DNA from: Tetrapyrgos nigripes
Lineage: Eukaryota > Basidiomycota > Agaricomycetes > Agaricales > Campanellaceae
Reading direction: 5' to 3'
DNA length: 64,000 nt
Assembly (NCBI GenBank): GCA_013368315.1
Contig: JAACJM010000141.1
Span: forward strand, 124,001-188,000
In this document: positions 22,148 to 32,527 of the stretch, in pieces
Layout of the letters: the number at the start of each line of letters is the position of its first letter
Position numbering within the stretch: the first letter of the stretch is position 1
Position numbers and translations under genes: made by a program
Notes under the pieces: model-generated
Seen by the model: only the letters and a program-made list of their open reading frames with translations
Database searches by the model: none
Told to the model about the DNA's origin: nothing

Positions 22148-24580
22148 TCAGTCCATCCTCTTCCTAAACAACATCTTGACTTTTTGATTCGGAATAACCG
22201 CACTCAAGAATAACGTAGGTTCTGGTACTTCTTTGCTGAATCCCTCGAGCTTCACGTCGTAAGTCAGGAGAGTATGTGCGAAGAGTGTTTTCAACTCGTT
22301 TACGGCGAAGAAACGACCGGGGCTGGCAATTTACGCGTGAGACGAGCAAGGAGAGCCGGAAATAAGAGTTGGAATTAAACAAGCAAGGCAATGAGTCACG
22401 TATTATGATGAATAAGGAGGCTCAAGCACTCACCAAGCATGCCTCCCAGTACCAAAATGGAAATAATCCGAATTGGGAGTAACCATTTGGTGCTTGATGT
22501 TACCGTTCTCCTCGATATCTCGCATATCTGAGAACCGGAATGGTTTGAACTCGTTTGGGTCTTTGTAGTGGCGCTTTACAGGATTGAGAAAGGGGTTGAA
22601 GTCGGTTGAGTTGGTTGAGAGAATACACGACATGGCACAAAAAGTAAGAAAATTAGGACACACCTCATCGTAATGCATTGCCCACATTGGAATCGCCACA
22701 TTGCATCCAGCTGGTAGACGTGTCCCATCGGAGAAGGTGAAGTCTTTCATGACTTTGCGTCCGGAGACCACTGTATGCCAATTAATCAACGTTAAGGCTC
22801 GATTCTCGTCGCATTTGATACCTCTTCTACAGTATAGGAGAAGAGTAAGTACTCACATAAACCTATCCCAACCATTCTAGTGACTTCCTTCATGAAACTG
22901 TCCATCTTGCGGAGGTAGCCCATAGAAACTTTGTTCCATCCATGTTCTTCAACGACGGCGACGATTTCCTCTCGGAGAGCTTTGATGACTGAGTCTGGTT
23001 GGACTGCCAAATAATAGAGGACGCTGGCAAAGGACTTTTGAATTCGTAGCATATATCATTATGTGGAATTAGAGTATCAGAGAACCAGGACGATGAGAAG
23101 AAGTTAACTGAGAGGGAGAGGGGAGAGGACGCACCATGCTCTAGAGATCGTCATTAGTACGGTTAAGGTTTAGCAACTTCTAGTAAGCGCTGACAAGAGA
23201 TCAAGAATATTAATGTAGTAAAGAAACGCACCGTGGTATGTATAGCAGCCATATTAATAGTCAAAAGACGCATTGCGATATCTTCCGCTGTACGATATTT
23301 TCCTCCAGGATTTTCGTCCAAGAGCCATGATACGAGATCATTCTAGAGTATACATGCACAGTTAAGCTCAGATCCCACTGTGTAGAAGAAACAAATGCTT
23401 ACAGGTTTATCTTCCCAATCTCGTCCATACTGATCCTGTTTATCTAATCTGTCTTGAATTATATGTCCTATATGCCGATGTGCCCGTCGTGTAATGGCTT
23501 TTGTCGGGCTGAGGAGGTTGCCAACGATCCTAGGCGAAAGGTAATCAATACGGTATGCTATAACTCTCATATTACTTGTTCCATCCTCACGGTTTCAGAA
23601 TGTCAGGAAACAAATTGATGATAGCTGCTGTTGAGTTAATTTTGACGGCGAATTGGATATTGAGGTCTATCCAGTCCGGGTCGCGGCCTACGAAGAGGAG
23701 AGGGCCGGGATCAGGGTTGAATCTGAGGGAATCGCCAAATAAAACAAGAGTACGTACAGAGTGGGAGTCCGACGAATAGACGATTGCTAGTCCTGCAAAC
23801 AGTTCTGAGGATGATGTCGTATGCGTTTATGGAGGTCCAGTCTGACAAGAAGTTGGATGACCCAAAAATTGAAAGTTGATTCTGAGTACTCACCATCAGT
23901 CACAGGAATCTCCTCACTAAAAGCAGTGATGATCTCGTCTCGTACGTCACTATAGCGGGCTGAGATGTTCCTGGTAAGAGCATTTTGAACGACGTTGACG
24001 TGGTAATTATGTTCGCGAAGAGGTTGGCCTAGGGTGTAGTCGAGTTGGAGGAACTGAAAGCAGGTCGATGAACGGTGGATATATTGAAATGACTTAGTAG
24101 CTTTCGGGACTGACCTCGTCAAGAAGCTCATCACCAGATAAGTACTCGTCCGAAGCTTTCCTGATGTCATTCACCAAGTCTGGACCGGTAGCGACAACCA
24201 TCCAACCACTGTTAGGAATACGGATTTTGAAGGCTCTTCCATGGTACTGTTCACAATTAAATGATTAGCCTTGACAATGTCATCGGGGAGAGTGCCGGGA
24301 AGCACCTTCTCGTACCCCTCGTTGATCAACTCTCGTGCATGCTTGACGAACCGCATTCCACTGATGAAGGAGCTGAGAAGTCCGCTCGATCCGACTGCAG
24401 GTATTCCGTCCAACTAGTGCGTAGAATAAGTACGAAAAGCGGTGGTGAGTACCACTGATTGCCACATACTTTAACCATCTCGAGATGAGCGCGCCATAGC
24501 TTGGAGACAAGGAAAAGAATGCCCAAACTAGCGAGTAGAACGGGGATGTTCAAGGTGGTGTTGGTACTTGAACTGGACAT
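22148..24580 (-). CDS. Cytochrome P450, CYP512/ent-kaurene-oxidase-like class
   Basis: This is a membrane-anchored P450. Its start MSSSSTNTTLNIPVLLASLG contains an N-terminal membrane helix. About ten exons with 50-70 nt introns can be followed down to the stop at 22148-22150. Visible motifs are the B-C region YLSGDELLDEFLQLDYTLGQ, the conserved RTVCRTSNRLFVGLPLC, an I-helix of the AAIHTTS type (INMAAIHTTSM) in place of AGxDTT, ExxR as KEVTR, the meander FKPFRFSDMR, and the heme loop FGTGRHACPGRFFAVNELK. The heme loop is split by the intron after HA-C near 22430. These features are typical of basidiomycete P450s acting on terpenoids or steroids; the substrate here is unknown. The coding sequence appears intact. 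MULE copy A lies 14 bp downstream of the stop and so supplies most of the 3' flank. The exact CYP family is uncertain. Confidence 0.88.
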
Positions 24581-25350
24581 CGTGGTGGATTAGAAAGCCT
24601 GGGGAGGTGGGTGTCTATGTATGCTGTTCAAAGTGCGCTTTTATTCGTGCACCTGTATTGACTCAGAGTCGACATCCGTAATGACTCAAAGGACCCGTAT
24701 CTATATAGAATGCGACTTAGCGTATGAGGATTTCGACGGCTGATTAACCGAATTAACCGATAGTCCCGTGAGCAGTCCCGGTGCCACTTCAGGTTCAGAA
24801 GTTGATGGGCGACTCATATGCAGGGAGTACAGCATCGGCACTCCACATGCACTGGGTACACCATCGTGAAGCCGCCTTGATCATTTCCGGTGTAAGCTCA
24901 AGGTAGCACGAAGAACAAGCTGAGCCGCTCTAATCGGACCTCTTGCCGGGGGTCTTCGAATAAGTATGCGGTTGTCCTCACTGCTCAGTCAGTCGCTTCC
25001 ATATCCTATGTATCAAGAGACCTCATTTTCACAGCACCATATACTGCCAAGGCTATGGATAAGAGTGCATATCTTATTAGAAGGCTCGAGCAGGTTTGCA
25101 ATTGAGCTTCTACCGAAATGGTTGCATTCTACTACTGCAATTGTCCTTCAACCCAGTCGAAGTTGATTTCAACTCCACTATGGCCCAGGAGCCCGCTCAC
25201 AGTAATTGATTAGCGCCAGTTCGATTGTTTGCTTGCTCCCACTGCTTTTCCATCTAATTTAATATTGACAGGTGAACCGGTGTGGGCTTTAATGCGCTAT
25301 TCGCTTTCATCACAAAATCGGAAACCATTTGGCCATCCTTAAAAGCCGTA
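24581..25350. other. Divergent intergenic region
   Basis: This is a presumed shared promoter region between the minus-strand P450 and the plus-strand small secreted protein gene. No supported gene is present. The short frames have no motif. Confidence 0.5.
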
Positions 25351-25385
25351 TTTCTTTATACTCGTACGGTACGAGTATAAAGAAA
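25351..25385. promoter_or_regulatory. 35-bp perfect palindrome containing opposed TATA boxes
   Basis: TTTCTTTATACTCGTAC (25351-25367), one central G, then GTACGAGTATAAAGAAA (25369-25385): a perfect 17-bp inverted repeat with a 1-nt centre. TATAAA on the plus strand (25376-25381) lies about 26-31 bp before the ATG at 25407, the usual TATA spacing to a start site. An equal TATAAA sits on the minus strand. It could act as a bidirectional core promoter or a dimeric factor site. Confidence 0.7.
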
Positions 25386-25406
25386 CTTTCCAGCATTGTT
25401 TTTGAG

Positions 25407-26004
25407 ATGCTTTCTCTAGCTACATCCTCGATACTGGCCGCTCTTCTTGTTTTCTCTTCGGGCATCTTACACTCCTTCGCTGCAGGTACGGATCGCTGTC
25501 TTTGTTCTCCACCCGCAGCTCTGTTTAAGGATCACCATCCACTCACGCACAGATTGTGAAGTTGCAGTTGTTGGACAACTCGACAGCACCTGGTACGCAA
25601 CAGCTACAGCGACACATTAATTTGTTAATACTCGGACAGTTTTGATATTTTTACTCGCGCTGGAATCACAGAGGATGACTAGCAATACTCCCTCAGCATG
25701 TGGAAACACCTACGTCCTTTCCGACTTTGATCCTAATAATATAGCAGCTCAGAATCTTCGCAGCAATAAAGTATATGTGTCGTTCAACTGTGGTGGCAAT
25801 ACCGGGCGGCGGTACGCCAACTTTGACTTTGTCCATGAGAACAGGCATAATCTGGCTTGTGCGAAATATGAAACGGGACATACAGGAGGGACCACGTATA
25901 CAATCGTGTGTGCCACGAATCAGGCTACAGCGCTGAACTGTGCGCAGGCTCAGCCAGGTGGTGGTAATGCACAGATCGTGCAGATGGCATACAGACCTCA
26001 CTGA
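25407..26004 (+). pseudogene. Small secreted Cys-containing protein, apparent frameshift
   Basis: The ATG at 25407 follows a TATA box and encodes a signal peptide (MLSLATSSILAALLVFSSGI, cleaved near SFAA). Two short introns are likely (25486-25558 and about 25599-25639). The second exon encodes DCEVAVVGQLDSTW. The third begins CFDIFTRAGITEDD and meets TAG at about 25680. One nucleotide later another frame continues with good coding character to the stop at 26002-26004 (from SNTPSACGNTYVLSDFDPN to IVQMAYRPH). A single extra base at the TAG would explain this; an undetected splice pattern or sequencing error is also possible. The mature part is about 150 residues with about six cysteines and no family I recognise. 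It could be an effector-like or other secreted protein; function is not inferred. Confidence 0.55.
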
Positions 26005-26818
26005 TGTAAGTATTGTATCTGTACCTGTTTCCCTTTGTGAATTTCCCTAGTTCCACTGCAAGATTGTATGTTTCCCTCTTTTCATGTTACTTAACTATTG
26101 TTCATTGTGCCAAGCTGAATGGGGCCCCGACGATGTATAGGGGTCATGAGGTGTTTATTTGCGGAATTTTTAGCTAATTTATGGTCTGTAGTTACACGCA
26201 CTCTTCGGGTTGACGAAAAAGCTTTGGATCCATGGTTAACGTGGTTGGCCATGGAGTAATTAAGCTGATCAGGGTCCCAGGAGGGAGGTAGGTTGACTCG
26301 ACTCGTCTACTCAGAGAGAACCGAGTTAACGTTTTGCGAGCTTGGAGTATCCGAACTTATGGTTGGTAAATGAAAAAGCGCAGTGTAACGCTCGCTCTCG
26401 AGTCTGCCGGGGTTTGAAGCTGAAGCGCTAAAGTCCAGAGAGTGAGCTCGGCACTTGGAAGGTTTAGACTCTGATTAGACTCAGCCGGTGTCGAGACAAG
26501 GCGGAGATGAGAATTTCTCTGCCGCATAACGGCTGTAAGTGAGTGTTTGAGCTCCGCTGAAAATCTCGTTGCCGATGGCCGAGGCTGAGTCTAGACTGAC
26601 GTCGGGCCAGTCCTTTTGTCTTTCACCTTCACCGCTTGGACTTCTCTAGACTTCCCTGCACACGCTTCAAACACGATGTATATCCGCGTCGACGCGTTTA
26701 GGGGTAGAACTGATGACGCGTCAGAACACACCGGCAGCAGAATCACAGATTTGCCCATGTATTCCTTTTCAAAGGTAAGTGATTAAGTGTCGACAGAAAC
26801 TACAAGCTGTACTCCAGT
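26005..26818. other. Intergenic region with duplicated blocks
   Basis: The block 26265-26405 is the reverse complement of 32342-32515, the promoter of the RWD gene. The adjacent 26466-26625 is a direct copy of 32181-32322. The second block ends in short inverted repeats (TTAGACTCAGCC against GGCTGAGTCTAGA), so it may be a small MITE of about 160 bp. GACGCGTC-type palindromes occur at 26690-26730. No gene is seen. Confidence 0.65.
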
Positions 26819-27652
26819 CTACACTGATTTCTCAATCCATACAGCTGAAGATGTTGCACCTGCAAGACCTTTATCGGTTCTCCACAGTCTCAAACCAGCA
26901 GACGGGCTCCCCGACGTAGTCGTTACAAATGCTTCGCTAAATGAGATGGATCCAAAAATGTCAAGTTGAGGAGAAGTGCCGCTCTGAACCGCCTGCGAGA
27001 CCATCCACGCAGCGTTTTTGTAGCCACAGAGTGCCGGAGCACTTGCAAGCCCGAGAGGTATGGACGTCTCCACCCCTGCGCGGTTGATCACGTTCATCGT
27101 TATACCTGTATTCGTGTGTATAATGGAAATATCGTCTTGCATAATAGTGAGCTCGATGGTGTCGCCTGGGGATATTCCCACATCGAAGAACACGGGCGCG
27201 TTGTCTAAATACTGGTAGAAAGCTACGTTGGCAAAACATCAATCATAGTAAATAAGGCACGGCTTGATTACACATATAACGTACCTTGATATGAAACTGT
27301 GTTATTGTCAGATGCAAGGGCGTTGATTCCAAGGCGGAGCATTGCACTGCAGGCAATGCCATCAAGCCCTATCCAAGCAGAAAAGCCACGCTGCCCGAGG
27401 CCCGTAACAAAGGCATCTGGGACTATCGGCTTCGGGACAACTACGATGCCATGAACTTTCTTGTTGCTTTCTTGATCTTGTCCTTTAAAACAAGAAAGTT
27501 TTTGAGTCACCAAAGAAATACGTGAAATAAGCAAGCTTACCGAACCGGCGTCTAAAGAGACTCCCATCCAGACTGTATTAGACGTGCTGAGCCCCACGGA
27601 GCCAATATTTCCTGCTGTGAGTCCATTTAGTCCAACGTACGCCACCACTACC

Positions 27653-27660
27653 ACCGACGA
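27653..27660. repeat. 8-bp target duplication, left
   Basis: ACCGACGA, repeated exactly at 30086-30093 on the other side of the inserted element. Confidence 0.88.
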
Positions 27661-30085
27661 CACCTGTGAAGCCCAATTAAGCGACCAAATATGATAGGAC
27701 CATAGATCATGTGGTCCTATCAAATTTGATAGCTTAGACCTTCCCTCCCGATAGCGGGTTAATTATTGGTAAATTATGGATGGACTTCGTAGTTCAGAGA
27801 GCCTCTGGCAGAGTCTGGCAGGTGGGAGGACGGGGATATCATGGGAGGGTGATGATGTCACAGTCGTGCTCGGATGCCGCTGTCCCGTGCTCCGCTCGTC
27901 GTCTCCCGTCGCCAACAACAGCCAACGTGTATGTACCGAAAATAAAATTGTATTAGAGATTTTGGAAATTTTTATAATTACAGTCAAGGATAAGGTGAAA
28001 GAGAGGAGGGTCCGGTACTGGTACTACCCCAGGCTGGAGAAGTTCGGGAAGGCTCGGCGGGGGCGGGCCATTCCCACGCATCGTATTGTCTTATTTCCTG
28101 CTACTGGCACAGTATCCCGCAATGCAGCGCCTTCCTCTTGAGGTTTACAACAGGTGAGATGATGGTACATTGCACATTGACACCTATTTCATAGTGAATA
28201 GCATTTGCTTACTCTCAGTAGACCACAAAGGATGTTCCAGTAGTATACTTACACATACACATCTTACTTTTTACATGTGGCTGTCTGTCTATAAAGATTG
28301 AGCTAGAAGCACTAGAGATGAAAATCTACATAGGTTATCACAACAATATAATGTTATTGTAGCCAGAACTGACCAGTACATAATCCAAGGTGAAGCTAAG
28401 TAACTGTTGCTGCCCACGTCTCCATGATACATTGATCTACTTTCAGAATGCTACAACCAGCTCAGTGGCTATCCAACTACCAATTAATGACCAGGATACA
28501 TGCATTCGGGCCATCGACGTTGGGAAAGCTCATCCCCGACGCTGTTCGGAGATACCCGATATCACTTCCCACACTCTCTATGAGACCCGCCCTCTGTTTG
28601 CCTCGATTCGACTTATCTCAACAGGCAGATATGTATCTCAGAGGTGAACGGAATATGCTTAGTATATGAAAATGTATATGCAGAATATTTTTTTCAATGT
28701 GATCCTTGGTATCTGTAAGAATATTGGTGAATTGATCCAAAACACTCAAAAACTGACCATTCTGCGGCATTCGTACTCGAATAGAGGGAGGATCTGAAGT
28801 TTGAAAAAGCTGAAAAAATACAAGAAGGTACCTGATGTGCTATAAACCGATAATACAAGGTATCCGGTCATGCACTATCGATTTCGGATTGGCACACTCT
28901 TAAAGCGCTTCAGTGGTAAGAACAATATAGGAAAGTTAGCACGAAAGTGCAACTTTCGAAGATCATGCCTCAAACCATCCCCAATATTTCCTAGCTGCTA
29001 TATAACGATATAACATGTATATGAGTGTCCTCTGGTTCAAAAATATAGGTTGTTCTTTCAATTGGTCCGAGCTCACCGTTGCCGCCAAAGCAAAGTGGCG
29101 GGCAGATGATACTGACAACATTAAATAGTAGTGAGCTGCACATCCACTGGTAAAATCAAACCAAAATTATTTTTAAAGTGTTCTATATGTTAATTACACT
29201 AAAATATAGGCAGTTAGCGCTGCGATGTATGATTATAGGTGGAGCTGTATTCGAGAAAAAGTACTACTTCCCAGCGTCAGATTCTTCTTATTGGTAGCAT
29301 AAGCTGTAGATACTGTATAAAATAACCCTACATCAAAAGATTGAATCTTTTGGCTGACGACATCGTGCTGCATTGACAAAGGCGCTCTGCGACGAGCAAT
29401 CCCGACGTGCCCGCCGTTTCCGCCACATGCCTTATATGGCTAAATGGCTTATGTAACACGCTCAGACATCGTCGAGTTCGGATTCCTTTCACGTATTTAA
29501 GTAGTTCAGCTATTGTCATTATCTGTGTGGAATGAGTGTTCATTTTCTCGTCTATAAGCTTTATACCAGCATCCTAGATATCATCCATACACTGTGTAGT
29601 AGTGACCCGCTCTCATGACACTACCCGTCTTCCCAGAGTGAGAGCGCCGCCCAAACCCGACCCTGACATCGTAATAGTTCACATGCTATAGGGGGGCAGG
29701 TTAAGCTATCATTTGATAATGGACTTTGCTTTATACTTGTAATTGTATTCTATTCCATGTTCTATTGTACTATACAATTTTTTCTGAATTTATACGATTT
29801 TATTTGAGCTACATTTGTGCTCGCTGTTGTCGGGAGGGCGGGACAATGAGCGGAGCACCCGACAGCGCCTGATTTGACGTGGGAGCGGCACCGAACCCGA
29901 CTATGACATCATCTACAATGCTACCCATCCCCCAGCTGGCAGAGCCCTCGAAAAGCATTAAGTCCCTCGATAATTAACCAAAGTTAACGCGCTATGGGGA
30001 AGGGGGGTTTAAGCTATCAGATTTGATAGGACCATGTGATCTATGGTCCTATCATATTTGTTCGCTTAGTTGGGCTTCACAGGTG
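27661..30085. mobile_element. Non-autonomous TIR transposon in the eqolisin gene (2.4 kb)
   Basis: The left end starts CACCTGTGAAGCCCAATTAA, and the right end is its reverse complement with one difference in that stretch. The inverted repeats extend about 290 bp with decreasing identity. Each contains an inner palindrome (GATAGGACC...GGTCCTATC, 27694-27722 on the left). The 8-bp duplication ACCGACGA flanks it. A third, partial copy of the inner repeat occurs at about 29625-29725, so the element is composite or rearranged. The AT-rich interior (28150-29580) has no transposase frame. The 8-bp duplication fits hAT or a related superfamily, but the termini do not let me decide. Confidence 0.85.
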
Positions 30086-30093
30086 ACCGACGA
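30086..30093. repeat. 8-bp target duplication, right
   Basis: ACCGACGA, matching 27653-27660. Confidence 0.88.
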
Positions 30094-30986
30094 ATCAACA
30101 GTGTTAGTCCAAGTACTAACAGATGTGTGGGTGAGTATCTGATTGTTTTTCTTCATGTCAAAGAGGATTTTCGAATTCAAGTCAGAAGGCTGGAGGAGTA
30201 CACCAGCCCCGGTCGTTGCACTCGTGTCGAAAAAGGTAATCGTTCCAAAATCCGCCAGAGGGACCATGACACCACCGGAGACAAAGTCCTCAATGATCCA
30301 CTCTGCGCGTGTGGGCACGCACGTCCGAGCCACGGGTGAACTGATTGTCTTCACCACCGCTTTGTTTAGAACTGCATTAAATATTCTGATGTTGGCGACG
30401 TTGGGATCAGTTGCGATTGTTCCCATCGTCAATGTGAGTTCTAAGGTGTCTCCAGGAGAGATCGGCATTTCCTCGTTGGTGAAGTGGATAAAACCACTGA
30501 AGTCGGGGCTCCAAGAGTAAAAGGCTGAAAGCAAGGTAATAAGGGAACGTGCTTCGAACGGGATATAATGTTGAGCCTCACCACGGACAGTCACTGTGCC
30601 AGGGCTCGATACACCGAATGTCATTCCAGCCAACAATTTATTGGTGCAGCCGACACCCGTGATACCGACATATGCAGCGACACCGTGCTGGCCGGTGCTG
30701 TCAAAAGGCAACATAGGTTCTGGGACCACGACCCGACTGGTAACCACCGTTATTTTATCCTAATAGTATGATCTTTAGAACTAACTTCGAGGAGTCAATG
30801 GGTCGAAGAACTCACCGAGCTGGGCGCGTCCACCACAACGCCTGCCAGAAAATCGCTAAAGGTCACTGGGGGCACAGCGCGCTTGTCATGGAGGGATCTT
30901 TCGACGAGCGTAGCTGGGACGGAGATAACAGTGCGTAAAAATAGCACTTGAAGAAGCACAGCATAGAGGTATGCAGTAGTCAGCAT

Positions 30987-31578
30987 CTGGATAGTGGGGA
31001 GAAGCTGGAGAGACAGAGGTAAATGACGATGAGACTTTTATATGGTTGCAGGGAAAGCCAAAATAGTAAGCAATGGACAGGCATCCTCAAGCTTCAGGCC
31101 TTCAGGTACAAAGTCAGAGCTGGAAGGGAGCGAACTGTCAGTCAAAGACGATTTTCCGGGCTGCGAAACACCGATGGTGTAAATATGATGGATGTATGCT
31201 GAGCGACTGAGCGATGAGACAGCAAGCGTTCGCAGTGAGTGACGTGCAGGGGAGCATTCTGTGTAAAGAGGCAGAAAAGTCACAGGGATGTCAACTAGAA
31301 TAGCGGACAGATACCAAAGTATCTTCTCCGAAGCTTAGGCACCGATCACCATAACTCTACAGCTCTTCATCAAGCCTATATCGAGCTCCATAACTTATAA
31401 CGCGTCTGCGTCAGGACTCTCCGGAGGATCATACATCCCTTCCAAGTGTTCCATTGGTAATGGTACTGCATAATACATACTAGTCTGACGCCCCACCAGA
31501 TGCAGATTCTCTGAGACCAAATATCTGTGAAGGGAAGTCAGATTTGATCGTACATAATGTGCACTACGTTTAGACAAC
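30987..31578. other. Upstream region of the eqolisin gene
   Basis: This is the presumed promoter of the minus-strand gene starting at 30986. No gene is supported. The short minus-strand frames at 31038-31283 and 31395-31580 have no recognisable motif. Confidence 0.45.
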
Positions 31579-31586
31579 ACAACAGC

Positions 31587-32128
31587 TAGTGATGTGCGGG
31601 CTTGGGCTTGAAGCTTGAAGCCCGAGCCCAGCCCAAGCCCAGCCCGGCCTTTAAGGAGGGCTTGAGGACCTGAGGGCTCGGGGTTGATTTCTGAAAGCCC
31701 TGAGCCCGAAGCTCAGGCCCGGGCTTTCAGCAACACTTAGTGACCTGTTACTGACCAATAAAAATTGTCAATAAATAGTTGAAATTTCTTTTTGCAGGCA
31801 TTCTCACCAAGTTCTTACACAACTTTACAGATTCTCAGTGTTTAACCATCTTCCTGGGTCATTCCCAGCTGCTATCCACTACTTGTTGGCACCAATAATG
31901 TTGGTTTTTGGTCAGTAAATGCTTAATGTAGGTCAGTAGTTCACTTTGTCTATAATACAAACTTAACTTCAGACATATCCAACACTTCGATCGCGAGTTT
32001 TTGAGCAATGACATCATCCTAGTCTGAGCCCGGGCTCAAAACCCGAGCCGGCCCAAGCCCGACCCTACTGAGGGCTTAGCGCCGGGCTTGGATTCTTGGT
32101 GAGCCCGAGCCCGGCCCGCACACCACTA
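31587..32128. mobile_element. hAT-type MITE (542 bp)
   Basis: The left terminus TAGTGATGTGCGGGC and right terminus GCCCGCACACCACTA are inverted repeats with one mismatch. The 8-bp duplication ACAACAGC flanks it (31579-31586 and 32129-32136). Inside each end are GC-rich GCCCGAGCCC/GGGCTTGG reiterations, with an AT-rich centre and no open frame. A TAGTG...CACTA terminus with an 8-bp duplication is characteristic of hAT elements. Confidence 0.88.
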
Positions 32129-32136
32129 ACAACAGC

Positions 32137-32527
32137 AAACTTCAGCACAGAAGCAACACAATTTCTTAAAAGGCCTCGTAGACTCTGATTAGACTTGGCC
32201 GAGATTGGGACAAGGCGGAGATGAGAATTTCTCAGCCGCACAACGGCTGTAGGCGTGTGTGTTCGATGGTCGCCGAGGCTGAGCGCTGAGCCTAGACTGA
32301 CGTCAGGCTAGTCTTTTGTCTTGTTCACTCCAACTTCCAAGTCGCGACTCGAGAGCGAGAGTTCTTATAACCGCATAGCTTGCTTACTAAACTGCATAAA
32401 GACGCGCTTCTTCCATTGCCATTCGGATACTCCAAGCTCACACTCGCAAAACTCGGTACTCTAGTAGCTGAGTAGACGAGACGAGTCAACATCACCTCCC
32501 TGGGACCCTGATTAGCCCATTCACACC
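32137..32527 (+). promoter_or_regulatory. Promoter region of the RWD gene, with a duplicated block
   Basis: A direct copy of the putative small MITE lies at 32181-32322. The sequence 32342-32515 (containing ATTCGGATACTCCAAGCTCA) recurs inverted at 26265-26405. Its retention next to this gene suggests this is the source copy. Confidence 0.55.

Larger units (their letters stand above)
26819..30986 (-). pseudogene. Two-domain eqolisin (peptidase G1) gene split by a transposon
   Basis: Family G1 glutamic peptidases are secreted acid proteases using a Gln/Glu dyad. The gene starts at 30986 with a signal peptide (MLTTAYLYAVLLQVLFLRTV). Domain 1 (exons 30816-30986, 30582-30759, and the exon ending at 30524) shows YVGITGVGC, SPGDTLELTL and the family signature AEWIIEDF. 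Domain 2 (27541-27652, 27285-27482, 26819-27222) shows AWIGLDGIAC and SPGDTIELTI. A 2.4-kb element (27661-30085) with an 8-bp duplication sits between them. Excising it and one duplication rejoins the frame without a stop (TVDSS reads on into VVVVAYVGLNG). So this was one gene with tandem domains. The family's catalytic Gln is not seen in either domain (Leu and Arg at the aligned places). Domain 2 has AAWMVSQ where AEWIVED is expected, so it is probably non-catalytic. Confidence 0.8.

Noticed and set aside
25407..26004. Ribonuclease T1/N1-like protein
   Set aside because: Size and secretion fit, but the catalytic Glu/Arg/His arrangement and typical Cys pattern could not be matched.
27268..27723. 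Independent start of a second eqolisin gene at 27723
   Set aside because: The ATG and first codons lie inside the transposon's terminal repeat. The real upstream coding sequence is on the far side of the element.
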